Translations under genes and position numbers: made by a program
Notes under the pieces: model-generated
Database searches by the model: none
The model's input: only the letters and a program-made list of their open reading frames with translations
What the model was told of the DNA's origin: nothing
In this document: piece after piece, positions 18,372 to 26,910 of the stretch
Position numbering within the stretch: position 1 is the first letter of the stretch
How the letters are laid out: each line of letters starts with the position of its first letter
Origin: PFJX01 sp964440155
Lineage (GTDB): Bacteria > Pseudomonadota > Gammaproteobacteria > Burkholderiales > Thiobacillaceae
DNA length: 64,000 nt
Direction: 5' to 3'
Assembly: GCA_964440155.1 (NCBI GenBank)
Contig: CAYTRH010000001.1
Location: 9,085-73,084 of the forward strand

Positions 18372-19124
18372 TCAGCGCTTGTCCAATTGCTCGCTGGTAC
18401 GCCCGAAGCGCCGCTCGCGTCGCTGGTAGGACTGAATCGCCAGCTCCAGTTGCTTACCGTCGAAATCCGGCCATAGCACGTCGGTGAAATACAGCTCGGA
18501 GTAGGCCAGTTGCCACAGCAGAAAGTTGCTGATGCGTTGCTCGCCCCCGGTGCGGATGAACAGGTCCGGCTCGGGTGCATAGGCCATGGACAGATAGGGG
18601 GCCAGCGTTTCCTCATCGGGTTCACCACCGGCGGGATGGTCCGCCAGCCAGTGCTTGAAGGCATTGAGGATGTCCCAGCGACCACCGTAGTTGGCACAGA
18701 CGGTGAGCGTCAGGCGCGCATTGCCGTCGGTGCGCTTTTCACCCCGCTCGATCAGGTCGCGCAAATGGGTGTCGAAGCGCGACAGGTCGCCGACCACCTT
18801 CAGGCGCACGCCATTGCGGTGCAGCTTGCCCACCTCCCGCTCCAGCGCGTGTACGAACAGTTCCATCAGGCGGCTGACCTCGTCCTGCGGACGCCGCCAG
18901 TTTTCCGAACTGAACGCGAACAGGGTCAGATATTCGACGCCCTGATGAATACAGGCCTCGACGATGTCGCGCACCCGCTCCACGCCCTGGGCATGGCCGG
19001 CGACCCGCGGCAACAGGCGTTTCTTCGCCCAGCGGCCGTTGCCATCCATGATGATGGCGATATGCCGTGGCACCGCCGAGATGGCGGGTACGTCCAGGGT
19101 CGAGCTGAAGAATTTCTTGATCAT
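18372..19124 (-). CDS. uppS: Undecaprenyl diphosphate synthase
   Basis: UppS elongates farnesyl diphosphate to the C55 cis-prenyl carrier for peptidoglycan and O-antigen. The 250-residue protein shows HIAIIMDGNGRWAKKRLLPR with the catalytic Asp27, LTLFAFSSENWRRP, and the C-terminal signature PDLFIRTGGEQRISNFLLWQ with YSELYFTDVLWPDF. All substrate-binding residues I can check are in place. A 66-base gap separates it from frr. Confidence 0.96.
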   Translation of the reverse strand: MIKKFFSSTLDVPAISAVPRHIAIIMDGNGRWAKKRLLPRVAGHAQGVERVRDIVEACIHQGVEYLTLFAFSSENWRRPQDEVSRLMELFVHALEREVGKLHRNGVRLKVVGDLSRFDTHLRDLIERGEKRTDGNARLTLTVCANYGGRWDILNAFKHWLADHPAGGEPDEETLAPYLSMAYAPEPDLFIRTGGEQRISNFLLWQLAYSELYFTDVLWPDFDGKQLELAIQSYQRRERRFGRTSEQLDKR

Positions 19125-19190
19125 CGTGGCTGCGGGTGACGGCGCGGTCTTAGTCTAACCGGGTTTCGAAGCCGGTTCGGCGCCGCGGAC

Positions 19191-19748
19191 TCACACCGCC
19201 ATCAAATCCTTCTCCTTCTCGGCCGTCAGCTTGTCCACCTCGGCGATGTAACGGTCGGTGAGTTTCTGGATGTCATCCTGCGCGCGCCGTTCTTCGTCCT
19301 CGCCGATCTCCTTGTTCTTCAGCGCGTCCTTGAGATGGGTGATGGCATCCCGTCGGATGTTGCGCACGGCCACCTTGCCGTTCTCTGCCTCGCCCCGCAC
19401 CAGCTTGACCAGTTCCCGACGCCGTTCCTCGGTGAGCGGCGGCATGGGCACCCGGATGATGTCGCCCATCGCGGCGGGATTGAGGCCCAGATCGGCATCG
19501 CGTATGGCTTTCTCCACCTTGGACACCATGTTCTTTTCCCATGGCTGCACACCCAGGGTGTGCGCGTCGATGACGGAGATGTTGGCCACCTGCCCGACGG
19601 GGGTGGGATTACCGTAGTAATCGACCTTGACGTGGTCGAGGATGCCGGGGTTGGCACGACCGGTACGCACCTTGCCGAAATCGGCCTTGAGCGTCTCCAG
19701 GGTTTTCTTCATCTTGTCTTCGGCGGTTTTCCGGATGTCGGCAATCAT
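19191..19748 (-). CDS. frr: Ribosome recycling factor
   Basis: RRF, with EF-G, splits the post-termination ribosome. The 185-residue protein is exactly the family length and contains KADFGKVRTGRANPGILDHV, YYGNPTPVGQVANISV, the conserved RVPMPPLTEERRRELVKLV and ending LTAEKEKDLMAV. The ATG at 19748 is preceded by AGGAGACAG. A longer open frame upstream runs into pyrH and is rejected. It lies 31 bases after pyrH. Confidence 0.97.
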   Translation of the reverse strand: MIADIRKTAEDKMKKTLETLKADFGKVRTGRANPGILDHVKVDYYGNPTPVGQVANISVIDAHTLGVQPWEKNMVSKVEKAIRDADLGLNPAAMGDIIRVPMPPLTEERRRELVKLVRGEAENGKVAVRNIRRDAITHLKDALKNKEIGEDEERRAQDDIQKLTDRYIAEVDKLTAEKEKDLMAV

Positions 19749-19779
19749 GTCTGTCTCCTTGGAATCGGCCCGTCCGGGG

Positions 19780-20490
19780 TCACAGCACGACCAGCGTGCC
19801 CTCGGGCTCGCCCAGCACCACACGCTTGAGCGCACCCGGCTTGAAGATGCTGAACACGGCCAGCGGCAGTTTCTGGTCACGACACAACGCGAACGCGGCG
19901 GTGTCCAGCACGCCGAGCTGACGGGCGATGGCCTCGTCGAAGGTCAGGCGTTCGTAGCGCGTGGCCTGGGGGTCCTTCATCGGGTCCGCGCTGTACACGC
20001 CGTCCACCTTGGTCGCTTTCAGCAACAGGTCGGCACCGATCTCCGCGCCGCGCAGCGCCGCGGCGGTATCGGTGGTGAAGAAGGGGTTGCCGGTGCCGCC
20101 ACCAAAGATCACGACACGTCCGGCTTCCAGGTGACGCACGGCGCGATCGCGTTCGAACGCTTCGCCGACGTGCGCGATGGTCACCGCCGTCTGCACCCGC
20201 GCCGGCAAGCCGGCGGCCATCAGCGCGTCCTTCAGCGCCAGCGCGTTCATGACCGTCGCCAGCATGCCCATGCTGTCGGCGGTGGCGCGGTCCATGCCGG
20301 CCAGCGCGCCGGTGGCGCCACGGAACAGGTTGCCGCCGCCGACGACGATGCCGACTTCGGTGCCGAGTTCCACCACCTCCTTGATCTGCGCGACGATGCC
20401 GGCCATGGTCTCGCCGTGGTAGCCGAACGCATCCGGCCCCATCAGCGCCTCGCCCGACAGTTTCAACAGGATGCGGGTGATCGCGGCCAT
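19780..20490 (-). CDS. pyrH: UMP kinase
   Basis: PyrH phosphorylates UMP to UDP. The 236-residue amino acid kinase-fold protein begins ITRILLKLSGEALMG and has VGIVVGGGNLFRG, GNPFFTTDTAAALRGAEI, LLKATKVDGVYSADP and the C-terminal ending RVVLGEPEGTLVV. The length and every family motif are normal. It lies 7 bases after tsf. Confidence 0.97.
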   Translation of the reverse strand: MAAITRILLKLSGEALMGPDAFGYHGETMAGIVAQIKEVVELGTEVGIVVGGGNLFRGATGALAGMDRATADSMGMLATVMNALALKDALMAAGLPARVQTAVTIAHVGEAFERDRAVRHLEAGRVVIFGGGTGNPFFTTDTAAALRGAEIGADLLLKATKVDGVYSADPMKDPQATRYERLTFDEAIARQLGVLDTAAFALCRDQKLPLAVFSIFKPGALKRVVLGEPEGTLVVL

Positions 20491-20497
20491 GGCGCGC

Positions 20498-21370
20498 TCA
20501 GACCTTGGCAGCCGCGGCGACTTCGGCGGCGAAATCGCTCACCTTCTTCTCGATGCCCTCGCCGACGATGTACAGCGCGAAACCGTGGCATTGCGCGCCG
20601 TTGGCCTTGAGCAGTTGCTCGATGGTCTGCTTGTCGTCCTTGACGAACGGTTGCGACAACAACGTCACTTCCTTCAGGTACTTCTGCACGCTGCCCTCGG
20701 CGATCTTGTCCAGCATCGCCTCGGGTTTGCCGGCTTCCCGCGCCTTTTCGACGGCCACCCGGCGTTCGGTGTCGATCAGTTCCTGCGGCACGCCGGAGGC
20801 ATCGAGCGACTTGGGCTTGGATGCGGCGATGTGCATGGCGATGTCCTTGGCCAGGGCTTCGTTGCCGCTGACGTCGACCAGCACGCCGATCTTGTTGCCG
20901 TGGATGTAGCTGGCGAAGCAGCCCTGCGCCTGCATGCGCGTGAAGCGGCGGATGGTCATGTTCTCGCCGATCTTGCCGACCAGTTCGGTGCGCGCCTCCT
21001 CCACCGTCTTGCAAGCGTAGGGCAGGGCGGACAGCGCGGCGACGTCGGCCGGGTTCTGTTCCAGCACCATGTCCGCGAGCGCACGCGTCAGCGCCAGGAA
21101 GTCATCGTTCTTGGCGACGAAGTCGGTCTCGCAGTTGACTTCGACCATTGCCGCGATCTTGCCGTCGGCGGCGATGCTGATGGCCACGACCCCCTCGGCG
21201 GCGACCCGGCCAGCGCTCTTGGCGGCTTTGTTGCCGAAGCGGACGCGCAGGATCTCCTCGGCCTTCTGCATGTCACCGGCCGCCTCGCTGAGCGCCTTCT
21301 TGCAGTCCATCATGGGCGCGTCGGTACGTTCGCGCAGTTCCTTCACCATGGAAGCGGTGATTTCCGCCAT
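20498..21370 (-). CDS. tsf: Elongation factor Ts
   Basis: EF-Ts is the guanine nucleotide exchange factor of EF-Tu. The 290-residue protein has the UBA-like N-terminus MAEITASMVKELRERTDAPM with MMDCKKAL, the TDFVAKN-type core motif (CETDFVAKNDDFLAL), and two dimerisation/exchange subdomains with NMTIRRFTRMQAQG and the C-terminal coiled region. The ATG at 21370 is preceded by AGGAGAATGCA; the upstream open extension reaches into the intergenic hairpin. It is separated from rpsB by 96 bases that contain a terminator-like hairpin. Confidence 0.97.
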   Translation of the reverse strand: MAEITASMVKELRERTDAPMMDCKKALSEAAGDMQKAEEILRVRFGNKAAKSAGRVAAEGVVAISIAADGKIAAMVEVNCETDFVAKNDDFLALTRALADMVLEQNPADVAALSALPYACKTVEEARTELVGKIGENMTIRRFTRMQAQGCFASYIHGNKIGVLVDVSGNEALAKDIAMHIAASKPKSLDASGVPQELIDTERRVAVEKAREAGKPEAMLDKIAEGSVQKYLKEVTLLSQPFVKDDKQTIEQLLKANGAQCHGFALYIVGEGIEKKVSDFAAEVAAAAKV

Positions 21371-21397
21371 TGCATTCTCCTGATTGGTTGCGTATCG

Positions 21398-21423
21398 AAA
21401 AAACGCCCCGTTGGTCGGGGCGT
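21398..21423 (-). terminator. Hairpin with T run between rpsB and tsf
   Basis: On the minus strand a 7-bp GC stem (ACGCCCC / GGGGCGT, loop GACCAAC) is followed directly by TTTTTT. It is a textbook intrinsic terminator in form, placed between rpsB and tsf, where a partial terminator is known in E. coli. It probably trims expression of the distal genes relative to rpsB rather than ending the operon. Confidence 0.85.
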
Positions 21424-21466
21424 CATGCATGCTGGCGGCCGGACGTTGATGTGCGCCCGGCCGGGA

Positions 21467-22216
21467 TCAACCTTCGGCGGTCTCGCCGGATTCTTCCACT
21501 TCGACGTATTCGTCCTCACCGGTGGCGACCATCTCTTCGATCACCATGGTCTTGCCTTCCAGAATGGCGTCGGCCAGGCCGCGCGCGTACAGGCGGATGG
21601 CGCGGCTGGAATCGTCGTTGCCGGGGATCACGTAGTCCACGCCGAGCGGAGTGTTGTTGGAATCGACCACGCCGATCACGGGGATGCCCAGCTTGTTGGC
21701 TTCGGTGATGGCGATTTTCTGGTAGCCGACGTCCACCACGAACAGCGCGTCAGGCAGACGATCCATGTCCTTGATGCCGCCCAGGCTCTGCACCAGTTTG
21801 TCGTACTCGCGCTGCACCCGCAGGATTTCCTTCTTCGACAGCGCGCCCGGCTCGGCCAGTTGGGCTTCGACTTCCTTCATGCGCTTGACGGATTGCTTGA
21901 CGGTCTTGAAGTTGGTCAGCATGCCGCCCAGCCAACGGTGGGAGATCCACGGCATGCCACAGCGCGCGGCTTCCTCGGCCATGATGTCGCGCGCCTGACG
22001 CTTGGTGCCGACGAACAGGATGGTGCCTTTGTTGGCCACCAGCCGACGCGCGAAATTCGCCGCCTCGTTGAACATCGGCAGCGTCTTTTCCAGGTTGATG
22101 ATGTGGATCTTGTTGCGGTGGCCGAAGATGTACGGCGCCATCTTCGGGTTCCAGTAACGGGTCTGGTGGCCGAAATGAACACCGGCTTCCAGCATTTGAC
22201 GCATGGTGACAGACAT
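21467..22216 (-). CDS. rpsB: 30S ribosomal protein S2
   Basis: S2 is a late-assembling small-subunit protein and, in E. coli, represses its own operon. The 249-residue protein begins VTMRQMLEAGVHFGHQTRYW and includes KMAPYIFGHRNKIHIINL, ILFVGTKRQARDIM, RWLGGMLTNFKTVKQSVKR and the IPVIGVVDSNNTP segment, with an acidic tail. The ATG is preceded by AGGAGCACTC. It is the first gene of the long minus-strand run. Confidence 0.98.
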   Translation of the reverse strand: MSVTMRQMLEAGVHFGHQTRYWNPKMAPYIFGHRNKIHIINLEKTLPMFNEAANFARRLVANKGTILFVGTKRQARDIMAEEAARCGMPWISHRWLGGMLTNFKTVKQSVKRMKEVEAQLAEPGALSKKEILRVQREYDKLVQSLGGIKDMDRLPDALFVVDVGYQKIAITEANKLGIPVIGVVDSNNTPLGVDYVIPGNDDSSRAIRLYARGLADAILEGKTMVIEEMVATGEDEYVEVEESGETAEG

Positions 22217-22230
22217 GAGTGCTCCTGATG

Positions 22231-22303
22231 GTTAAGGTTGAGCCGCCATCCGCCGATGACCCCGCCTGGCTGTCGCGTCAGGGCACCTTAACTGGGGCGG
22301 ATG
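22231..22303 (-). promoter_or_regulatory. rpsB leader pseudoknot (S2 autoregulatory element)
   Basis: Two perfect 8-base complementarities interleave in the rpsB 5' leader: GTTAAGGT at 22231-22238 pairs with ACCTTAAC at 22285-22292, and CATCCGCC at 22247-22254 pairs with GGCGGATG at 22296-22303. Because each arm of one lies inside the other, they can only coexist as a pseudoknot. The element ends 15 bases before the rpsB start codon, next to the ribosome site. In E. coli the rpsB leader (t44 element) is the target of S2 feedback, so the same role is inferred here. Confidence 0.75.
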
Positions 22304-22351
22304 TGAGGATTGACCGCAGCCGACGGGAATCGGCGGCTTGCGGCGGCCGGT

Positions 22352-22357
22352 ATTCTA
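22352..22357 (-). promoter_or_regulatory. Candidate rpsB -10 box
   Basis: TAGAAT on the minus strand within TGCTAGAATACC, 135 bases before the rpsB ATG. A transcript starting about 7 bases later would carry the whole pseudoknot leader. No good -35 is visible at the normal distance. Confidence 0.5.
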
Positions 22358-22382
22358 GCAGGAAAGAAGGGGGATGGCGGGG

Positions 22383-23729
22383 CTATTTCTTGCCTTGCCA
22401 GGCGGCGTCGAGTGCGCGCAGGTGGGCCAGATGTTCGGCGATACGCGCCTCCGCGCCCCGCGGTGTGGGGTGGTAGAAGCAGGGCGGTTGGCTGACATCG
22501 TCGGGGAAATAGCGTTCGCCGGCGGCGTAGGCTTCCGCTTCGTCGTGCGCGTAGCGATAGGCGCGGCCATGGCCGAGCTGCTGCATCAGGCGGGTCGGGG
22601 CGTTGCGCAGGTGCGCCGGCACCGCGCGCGAGCCGTCCTCGGCGACGAAGCGCTGCGCTGCCTGGAAGGCGGTGTAGCCGGCGTTGCTCTTGGGTGCGCA
22701 GGCGAGGTAGAGCACCGCCTGGGCCAGCGCCAACTCGCCTTCCGGGCTGCCCAGGCGTTCATAGGTGGCGACGGCATCCAGCGCGATGCCCAAGGCGCGC
22801 GGATCGGCCAGGCCGATGTCCTCCACCGCCATGCGCAATAGGCGGCGACCGAGATAGCGTGGATCGGCGCCGCCATCGAGCATGCGCGCGAACCAGTACA
22901 GCGCAGCGTCCGGCGCCGAGCCGCGTACCGACTTGTGTAGCGCGGAGATCTGGTCGTAGAAGACATCGCCGCCTTTGTCGAACCGCCGCTGCGTGGATGC
23001 CAGCACGTCATTGACGAAGGCTGCATCGACGTGTTCAAGGCCGGCGACGCGCGCTGCGCCGGCGAGCTGTTGCAGAAGGTTGAGCAGACGCCGGCCATCA
23101 CCGTCGGCCTGCGTCAGCAATAGCGCCCGCGCGTCGTCCGCCAGCGCCGGCAGAGTCGCGTCGGCGGCCTGCGCGCGCGCGAGCAGGGCGGCGAGATCGT
23201 TCTCGTCGAGCGGCTCCAGCACGTAGACCTGGGCGCGCGACAACAAGGCGCCCACCACCTCGAACGAGGGGTTCTCGGTGGTCGCGCCGATGAAGCTGAT
23301 CAGCCCGGATTCGACGTGGGGCAGAAAAGCGTCCTGCTGTGCCTTGTTGAAGCGATGCACTTCGTCGACGAACAGCACGGTGCGCCGCCCGGCCCGGCGG
23401 TTGACACGGGCGCGTTCCAGCGCCTCGCGGATCTCCTTGACGCCGGCCAGCACCGCGGAAATCTGAATGAAATCGGCATCGAAATGCTGCGCGGTGAGGC
23501 GCGCGAGCGTGGTCTTGCCGACACCGGGCGGCCCCCACAGGATCATCGAATGCGGCTGCCCGGAGGCAAACGCGACACGCAGGGGCTTGCCGGGTGCCAA
23601 CAGATGACGCTGGCCGATCACCTCGTCCAGTGTGCGCGGGCGCAGACGCTCGGCCAGCGGTGCAGCGGCGTCGGCCTCGGGCGACGGCGTCGGCTCAGGG
23701 TCTGGCGCGAACAGGTCGGCGGTATCCAT
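22383..23729 (-). CDS. rarA: Replication-associated recombination protein RarA (MgsA)
   Basis: RarA is an AAA+ clamp-loader-like ATPase that acts at stalled replication forks. The 448-residue protein has a Pro-rich N-terminal tail, LAERLRPRTLDEVIGQ, Walker A LWGPPGVGKTTLA, Walker B FVDEVHRFNKAQQDAF, sensor 1 FIGATTENPSFEV, and the C-terminal tetramerisation part with YDQISALHKSVRGS and the family ending PRGAEARIAEHL. It follows lolA with a 50-base gap; the ftsK-lolA-rarA order is ancestral in gamma- and betaproteobacteria. Confidence 0.96.
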   Translation of the reverse strand: MDTADLFAPDPEPTPSPEADAAAPLAERLRPRTLDEVIGQRHLLAPGKPLRVAFASGQPHSMILWGPPGVGKTTLARLTAQHFDADFIQISAVLAGVKEIREALERARVNRRAGRRTVLFVDEVHRFNKAQQDAFLPHVESGLISFIGATTENPSFEVVGALLSRAQVYVLEPLDENDLAALLARAQAADATLPALADDARALLLTQADGDGRRLLNLLQQLAGAARVAGLEHVDAAFVNDVLASTQRRFDKGGDVFYDQISALHKSVRGSAPDAALYWFARMLDGGADPRYLGRRLLRMAVEDIGLADPRALGIALDAVATYERLGSPEGELALAQAVLYLACAPKSNAGYTAFQAAQRFVAEDGSRAVPAHLRNAPTRLMQQLGHGRAYRYAHDEAEAYAAGERYFPDDVSQPPCFYHPTPRGAEARIAEHLAHLRALDAAWQGKK

Positions 23730-23779
23730 GCCGCTACGCGCAGGTGTGCAGGCCGGCCGGTGCGCGGGTAAACCCGCCG

Positions 23780-24400
23780 TCAGGGCTCACCGATGACGTC
23801 CGCGCCCTTGGGCGGCGCAAAGCGGAACAGGCTGGCACCGAGGCGGGGATTGCGTTGCAGCTGGGAGAAGCGCAGCACGGTGGTCTGGCCGAAGTTGTCG
23901 CGCAGCTCCATGACCTGCAGATCATTGCCGCGAAAGCCCATGCGCACCGATTCGAAGCTGCCTTCACGGCTCTTGGGCGTGGCTTCCAACCATTCCAGGC
24001 CATCCCGATCGGGGACGTCGCGCAGTTCGAACAGTTTGCCGATGTCATTGTCGCCGGCCAGCAGCGCGGCGGGACTCTCGCCGATGGACTGGTCGAGCGG
24101 GCGCACGGTGACCTGGTCCAGATCCTCGTCGTAAACCCACAGCCGTGTGCCGTCACCGACGATCAACTGGGCGTAGGGCTTGCGGTAGACCCAGCGGAAC
24201 TTGCCCGGCCGCGAGAAAAACAGCTCGCCCGTGGCTTCCTGTGTGCGGCGACCGGCGCGATCGAACACGGTCTGGCTGAACTCGGCCCTGAGCCCCTTGG
24301 TGCCGTTGACGAAGGCTTCCAGCCGTGCCTGGGCGCCTGCCAGCGCTGCACTCGCATAAAGACTCGCGCTCAGGGCGAGGAGGGTGAACAGTTTATTCAT
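23780..24400 (-). CDS. lolA: Outer-membrane lipoprotein carrier LolA
   Basis: LolA ferries lipoproteins from the LolCDE transporter across the periplasm to LolB. The 206-residue precursor begins MNKLFTLLALSASLYASAALA, a signal peptide, followed by LEAFVNGTKGLRAEFSQTVF, GELFFSRPGKFRWVYRKPY and the DLDQVTVRPLD segment, the normal layout of the open beta-sheet domain. The ATG overlaps the ftsK stop by eight bases. Confidence 0.94.
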   Translation of the reverse strand: MNKLFTLLALSASLYASAALAGAQARLEAFVNGTKGLRAEFSQTVFDRAGRRTQEATGELFFSRPGKFRWVYRKPYAQLIVGDGTRLWVYDEDLDQVTVRPLDQSIGESPAALLAGDNDIGKLFELRDVPDRDGLEWLEATPKSREGSFESVRMGFRGNDLQVMELRDNFGQTTVLRFSQLQRNPRLGASLFRFAPPKGADVIGEP

Positions 24401-26690
24401 GGCGGGGGGAGATCACTTCTCGGTTACCGTTGTTCTGCATGGCTGACACCAGTCCGGCCTGTTCCATCGCTTCGATCAGACGCGCGGCACGGTTGTAGCC
24501 GATGCGCAACTGACGCTGCACGGCAGAGATCGAGGCGCGGCGCGACTTGAGTACGTAGGCCACGGCCTCATCGTAAAGTGGGTCGGCCTCGGCGCTGTTG
24601 TCCTGGGCGGCGCCGTCTTCCTCTTCCTCCGGGCTGGCCAGCACCGCTTCGTCATATTGCGGCGGCGCGAGTTCCTTGAGCCAGGCGCAGACCCGGTGCA
24701 CCTCATCGTCGGAGACGAAGGCGCCGTGCACGCGCGTGGGTACACCATGGCCCGGCGGCAGGTACAGCATGTCGCCCTGGCCCAGCAGCGATTCGGCGCC
24801 CTGCTGGTCGAGTATGGTGCGCGAATCGACCCGGCTGGCGACCTGGAAGGCGACGCGGGTGGGAATGTTGGCCTTGATCAGCCCGGTGATCACGTCGACG
24901 GAGGGGCGTTGCGTGGCCAATACCAGATGGATGCCGGCGGCACGCGCCTTCTGCGCGAGGCGCGCGATCAGTTCCTCGACCTTCTTGCCGGCCACCATCA
25001 TCAGGTCAGCCAGCTCGTCGATCAGTACCACGATGTAGGGCAGGGGGGTGAGACGCTCCGGGTTTTCCGGGGTGATGGAGAACGGATTGCTGAGTGGTGC
25101 GCCCGCTTTCTCGGCATCGCGCACCTTCTGATTGAAGCCGGTGATATTGCGCACGCCCAATGCCGACATGAGCCGATAGCGCTTGTCCATCTCGCCGACG
25201 CACCAGTTCAGCGCCGTGGCCGCCAGCTTCATATCGGTGACCACGGGTGCCAGCAGGTGCGGTATGCCCTCATAGCTGGACAGTTCCAGCATCTTCGGGT
25301 CGACCATGATCAGGCGGACATCGCGCGGTGAAGACTTGTAGATCAACGACAGGATCATCGCGTTGATGGCCACCGACTTGCCCGAACCGGTGGCTCCCGC
25401 CACCAGCACGTGCGGCATGCGCGCCAGATCCGCGACTACCGGGTTGCCGCTGATGTCCTTGCCCATCGCCAGCGTTAGCGGCGAGGGGGTGTCCTCGTAC
25501 ACCTTGGCGGACAGGATTTCCGACAGCCGGACCACCTGGCGTTGCGCATTGGGGAGTTCCAGACCCATGCAGTTCTTGCCGGGAATGGTTTCCACCACGC
25601 GGATGCTGACCAGAGACAGCGCGCGCGCCAGATCCTTGGCCAGATTGGTGATCTGGCTGCCTTTGACGCCCGATGCCGGCTCCACCTCGTAGCGGGTGAT
25701 GACCGGTCCGGGATAGGCCGCCAGGACATTCACTTCGACACCGAATTCGTGCAGCTTGCGCTCGATCAGGCGCGATGTCGCCTCCAGCCCAGGCTGATCG
25801 ATCTGGGTCGCGCTTGTCGTCGGCTCATCCAGCAGGCGCAACGGCGGCCGTTGCGCGTCGGGCATGTCACGGAACAACAGGTCCTGCCGCTCGACGTGCA
25901 TGCGCTCCGAGACCTCGATGGCGGCAACGGGCGCCTCGATGCGCACCGGCGTCTCCTTGCGCTGCCGCTTGCGCTCTTCGCGCACGACGTGCTCGCGCTC
26001 GCTGATCGCCTCCGCGCCGGCGCGCCGATCACGCCACGCGCGCCATCGTTCCAGCAGGAAGGCGTGCGCATGTTCGAGTCCGGCGCCGATGCGCTCGGCC
26101 AGGCCGATCCAGGACAAACCGGTGAACAGGCTGAGGCCGGCGCCCCAGACCAGCACCAGCAGTACGGTGCCGCCGTCGAAACCGAAATAACGGCTGAACA
26201 GCGCAGCCAGGCCATCGCCCAGGGCGCCACCCTGGGTCAGCGGCAACTGCATGGGCAGCCGGTGAAAGCGCAGGGATTCGAGCGCACTGGATGCCAGCAG
26301 GAACAGCAGGAAGCCCAGCAGAGCGATCGACAGGCCATGGCGATGTGTTTCATCGGCATCGCCGATGCGCCGGTAACCCCACCAGATCAGGCTCAACGCC
26401 AACATCACCCACAACCACGCCGAGGCCCCGAACAGGTAGAGCAACAGGTCGGCCAGCCATGCGCCAAAAGCGCCTCCGGCATTGTGCAACGCCAGCCCGC
26501 CGCCGGCACGCGACCAACCTGGATCACGCACGTCGTAGGTCAGCAGGATCATCGCCAGGTAGATCGCCAGCCCGACTGCGCCAAGCCACCAGATCTCGCG
26601 CAGCAGCGTCACCACACGCGGGGACAGTGCCGCGCGGGGCGTTGATCGGACGCTGGCTGCACGGCGGCGTGAAGTCGACTTGGCAAACAT
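24393..26690 (-). CDS. ftsK: DNA translocase FtsK
   Basis: FtsK pumps DNA at the septum and activates XerCD at dif. The 765-residue protein has a basic N-terminus, four membrane helices in the first 210 residues (EIWWLGAVGLAIYLAMILL onward), a linker that is short for the E. coli version but usual for many proteobacteria, then the motor: alpha domain (FGVEVNVLAAYPGPVITRYE), Walker A VAGATGSGKSVAINAM, Walker B VVLIDELADLMM, LATQRPSVDVITG, and the gamma winged helix (RASISAVQRQLRIGYNRAAR) that reads KOPS. The ATG giving MFAKSTSRRR was chosen; the upstream extension covers the divergent promoter region. Confidence 0.96.
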   Translation of the reverse strand: MFAKSTSRRRAASVRSTPRAALSPRVVTLLREIWWLGAVGLAIYLAMILLTYDVRDPGWSRAGGGLALHNAGGAFGAWLADLLLYLFGASAWLWVMLALSLIWWGYRRIGDADETHRHGLSIALLGFLLFLLASSALESLRFHRLPMQLPLTQGGALGDGLAALFSRYFGFDGGTVLLVLVWGAGLSLFTGLSWIGLAERIGAGLEHAHAFLLERWRAWRDRRAGAEAISEREHVVREERKRQRKETPVRIEAPVAAIEVSERMHVERQDLLFRDMPDAQRPPLRLLDEPTTSATQIDQPGLEATSRLIERKLHEFGVEVNVLAAYPGPVITRYEVEPASGVKGSQITNLAKDLARALSLVSIRVVETIPGKNCMGLELPNAQRQVVRLSEILSAKVYEDTPSPLTLAMGKDISGNPVVADLARMPHVLVAGATGSGKSVAINAMILSLIYKSSPRDVRLIMVDPKMLELSSYEGIPHLLAPVVTDMKLAATALNWCVGEMDKRYRLMSALGVRNITGFNQKVRDAEKAGAPLSNPFSITPENPERLTPLPYIVVLIDELADLMMVAGKKVEELIARLAQKARAAGIHLVLATQRPSVDVITGLIKANIPTRVAFQVASRVDSRTILDQQGAESLLGQGDMLYLPPGHGVPTRVHGAFVSDDEVHRVCAWLKELAPPQYDEAVLASPEEEEDGAAQDNSAEADPLYDEAVAYVLKSRRASISAVQRQLRIGYNRAARLIEAMEQAGLVSAMQNNGNREVISPRHE

Positions 26691-26739
26691 GGCGCGCACT
26701 ATATCGGATGTGTCGGTCCACGCTCCATCCTGGCCGTAC

Positions 26740-26769
26740 ATTAAACATAGAATGCATATTATGTTAAAT
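26740..26769. promoter_or_regulatory. AT-rich inverted repeat between ftsK and trxB
   Basis: Arms ATTAAACATA (26740-26749) and TATGTTAAAT (26760-26769) are complementary at 9 of 10 positions around a 10-base spacer. The 30-bp block is strikingly AT-rich in a GC-rich region and lies between two divergent genes. The form is that of an operator for a dimeric regulator; which one is unknown. Confidence 0.5.
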
Positions 26770-26842
26770 ACACATTTGGTGGCCAGCGGTCGTGCTTCCC
26801 CGGCTGAGTGTTGCCAGACCCGAGCGCATCCGACCCTTGCGC

Positions 26843-26848
26843 TAGAAT
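26843..26848 (+). promoter_or_regulatory. Candidate trxB -10 box
   Basis: TAGAAT within GCGCTAGAATCG, 62 bases before the trxB start. It resembles the -10 boxes of rpsB and tRNA-Val in this window; no consensus -35 is evident at 17 bases. Confidence 0.45.
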
Positions 26849-26910
26849 CGAGCCCTGTTGCCTTTTCCGGCCTGCACCCCAATTGAACGCTGTCACAACC
26901 AGGAGTAATC

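Noticed and set aside
21398..21423. End of the rpsB operon
   Set aside because: tsf, pyrH, frr and the rest follow closely without visible promoters, so the hairpin is more likely a partial terminator.
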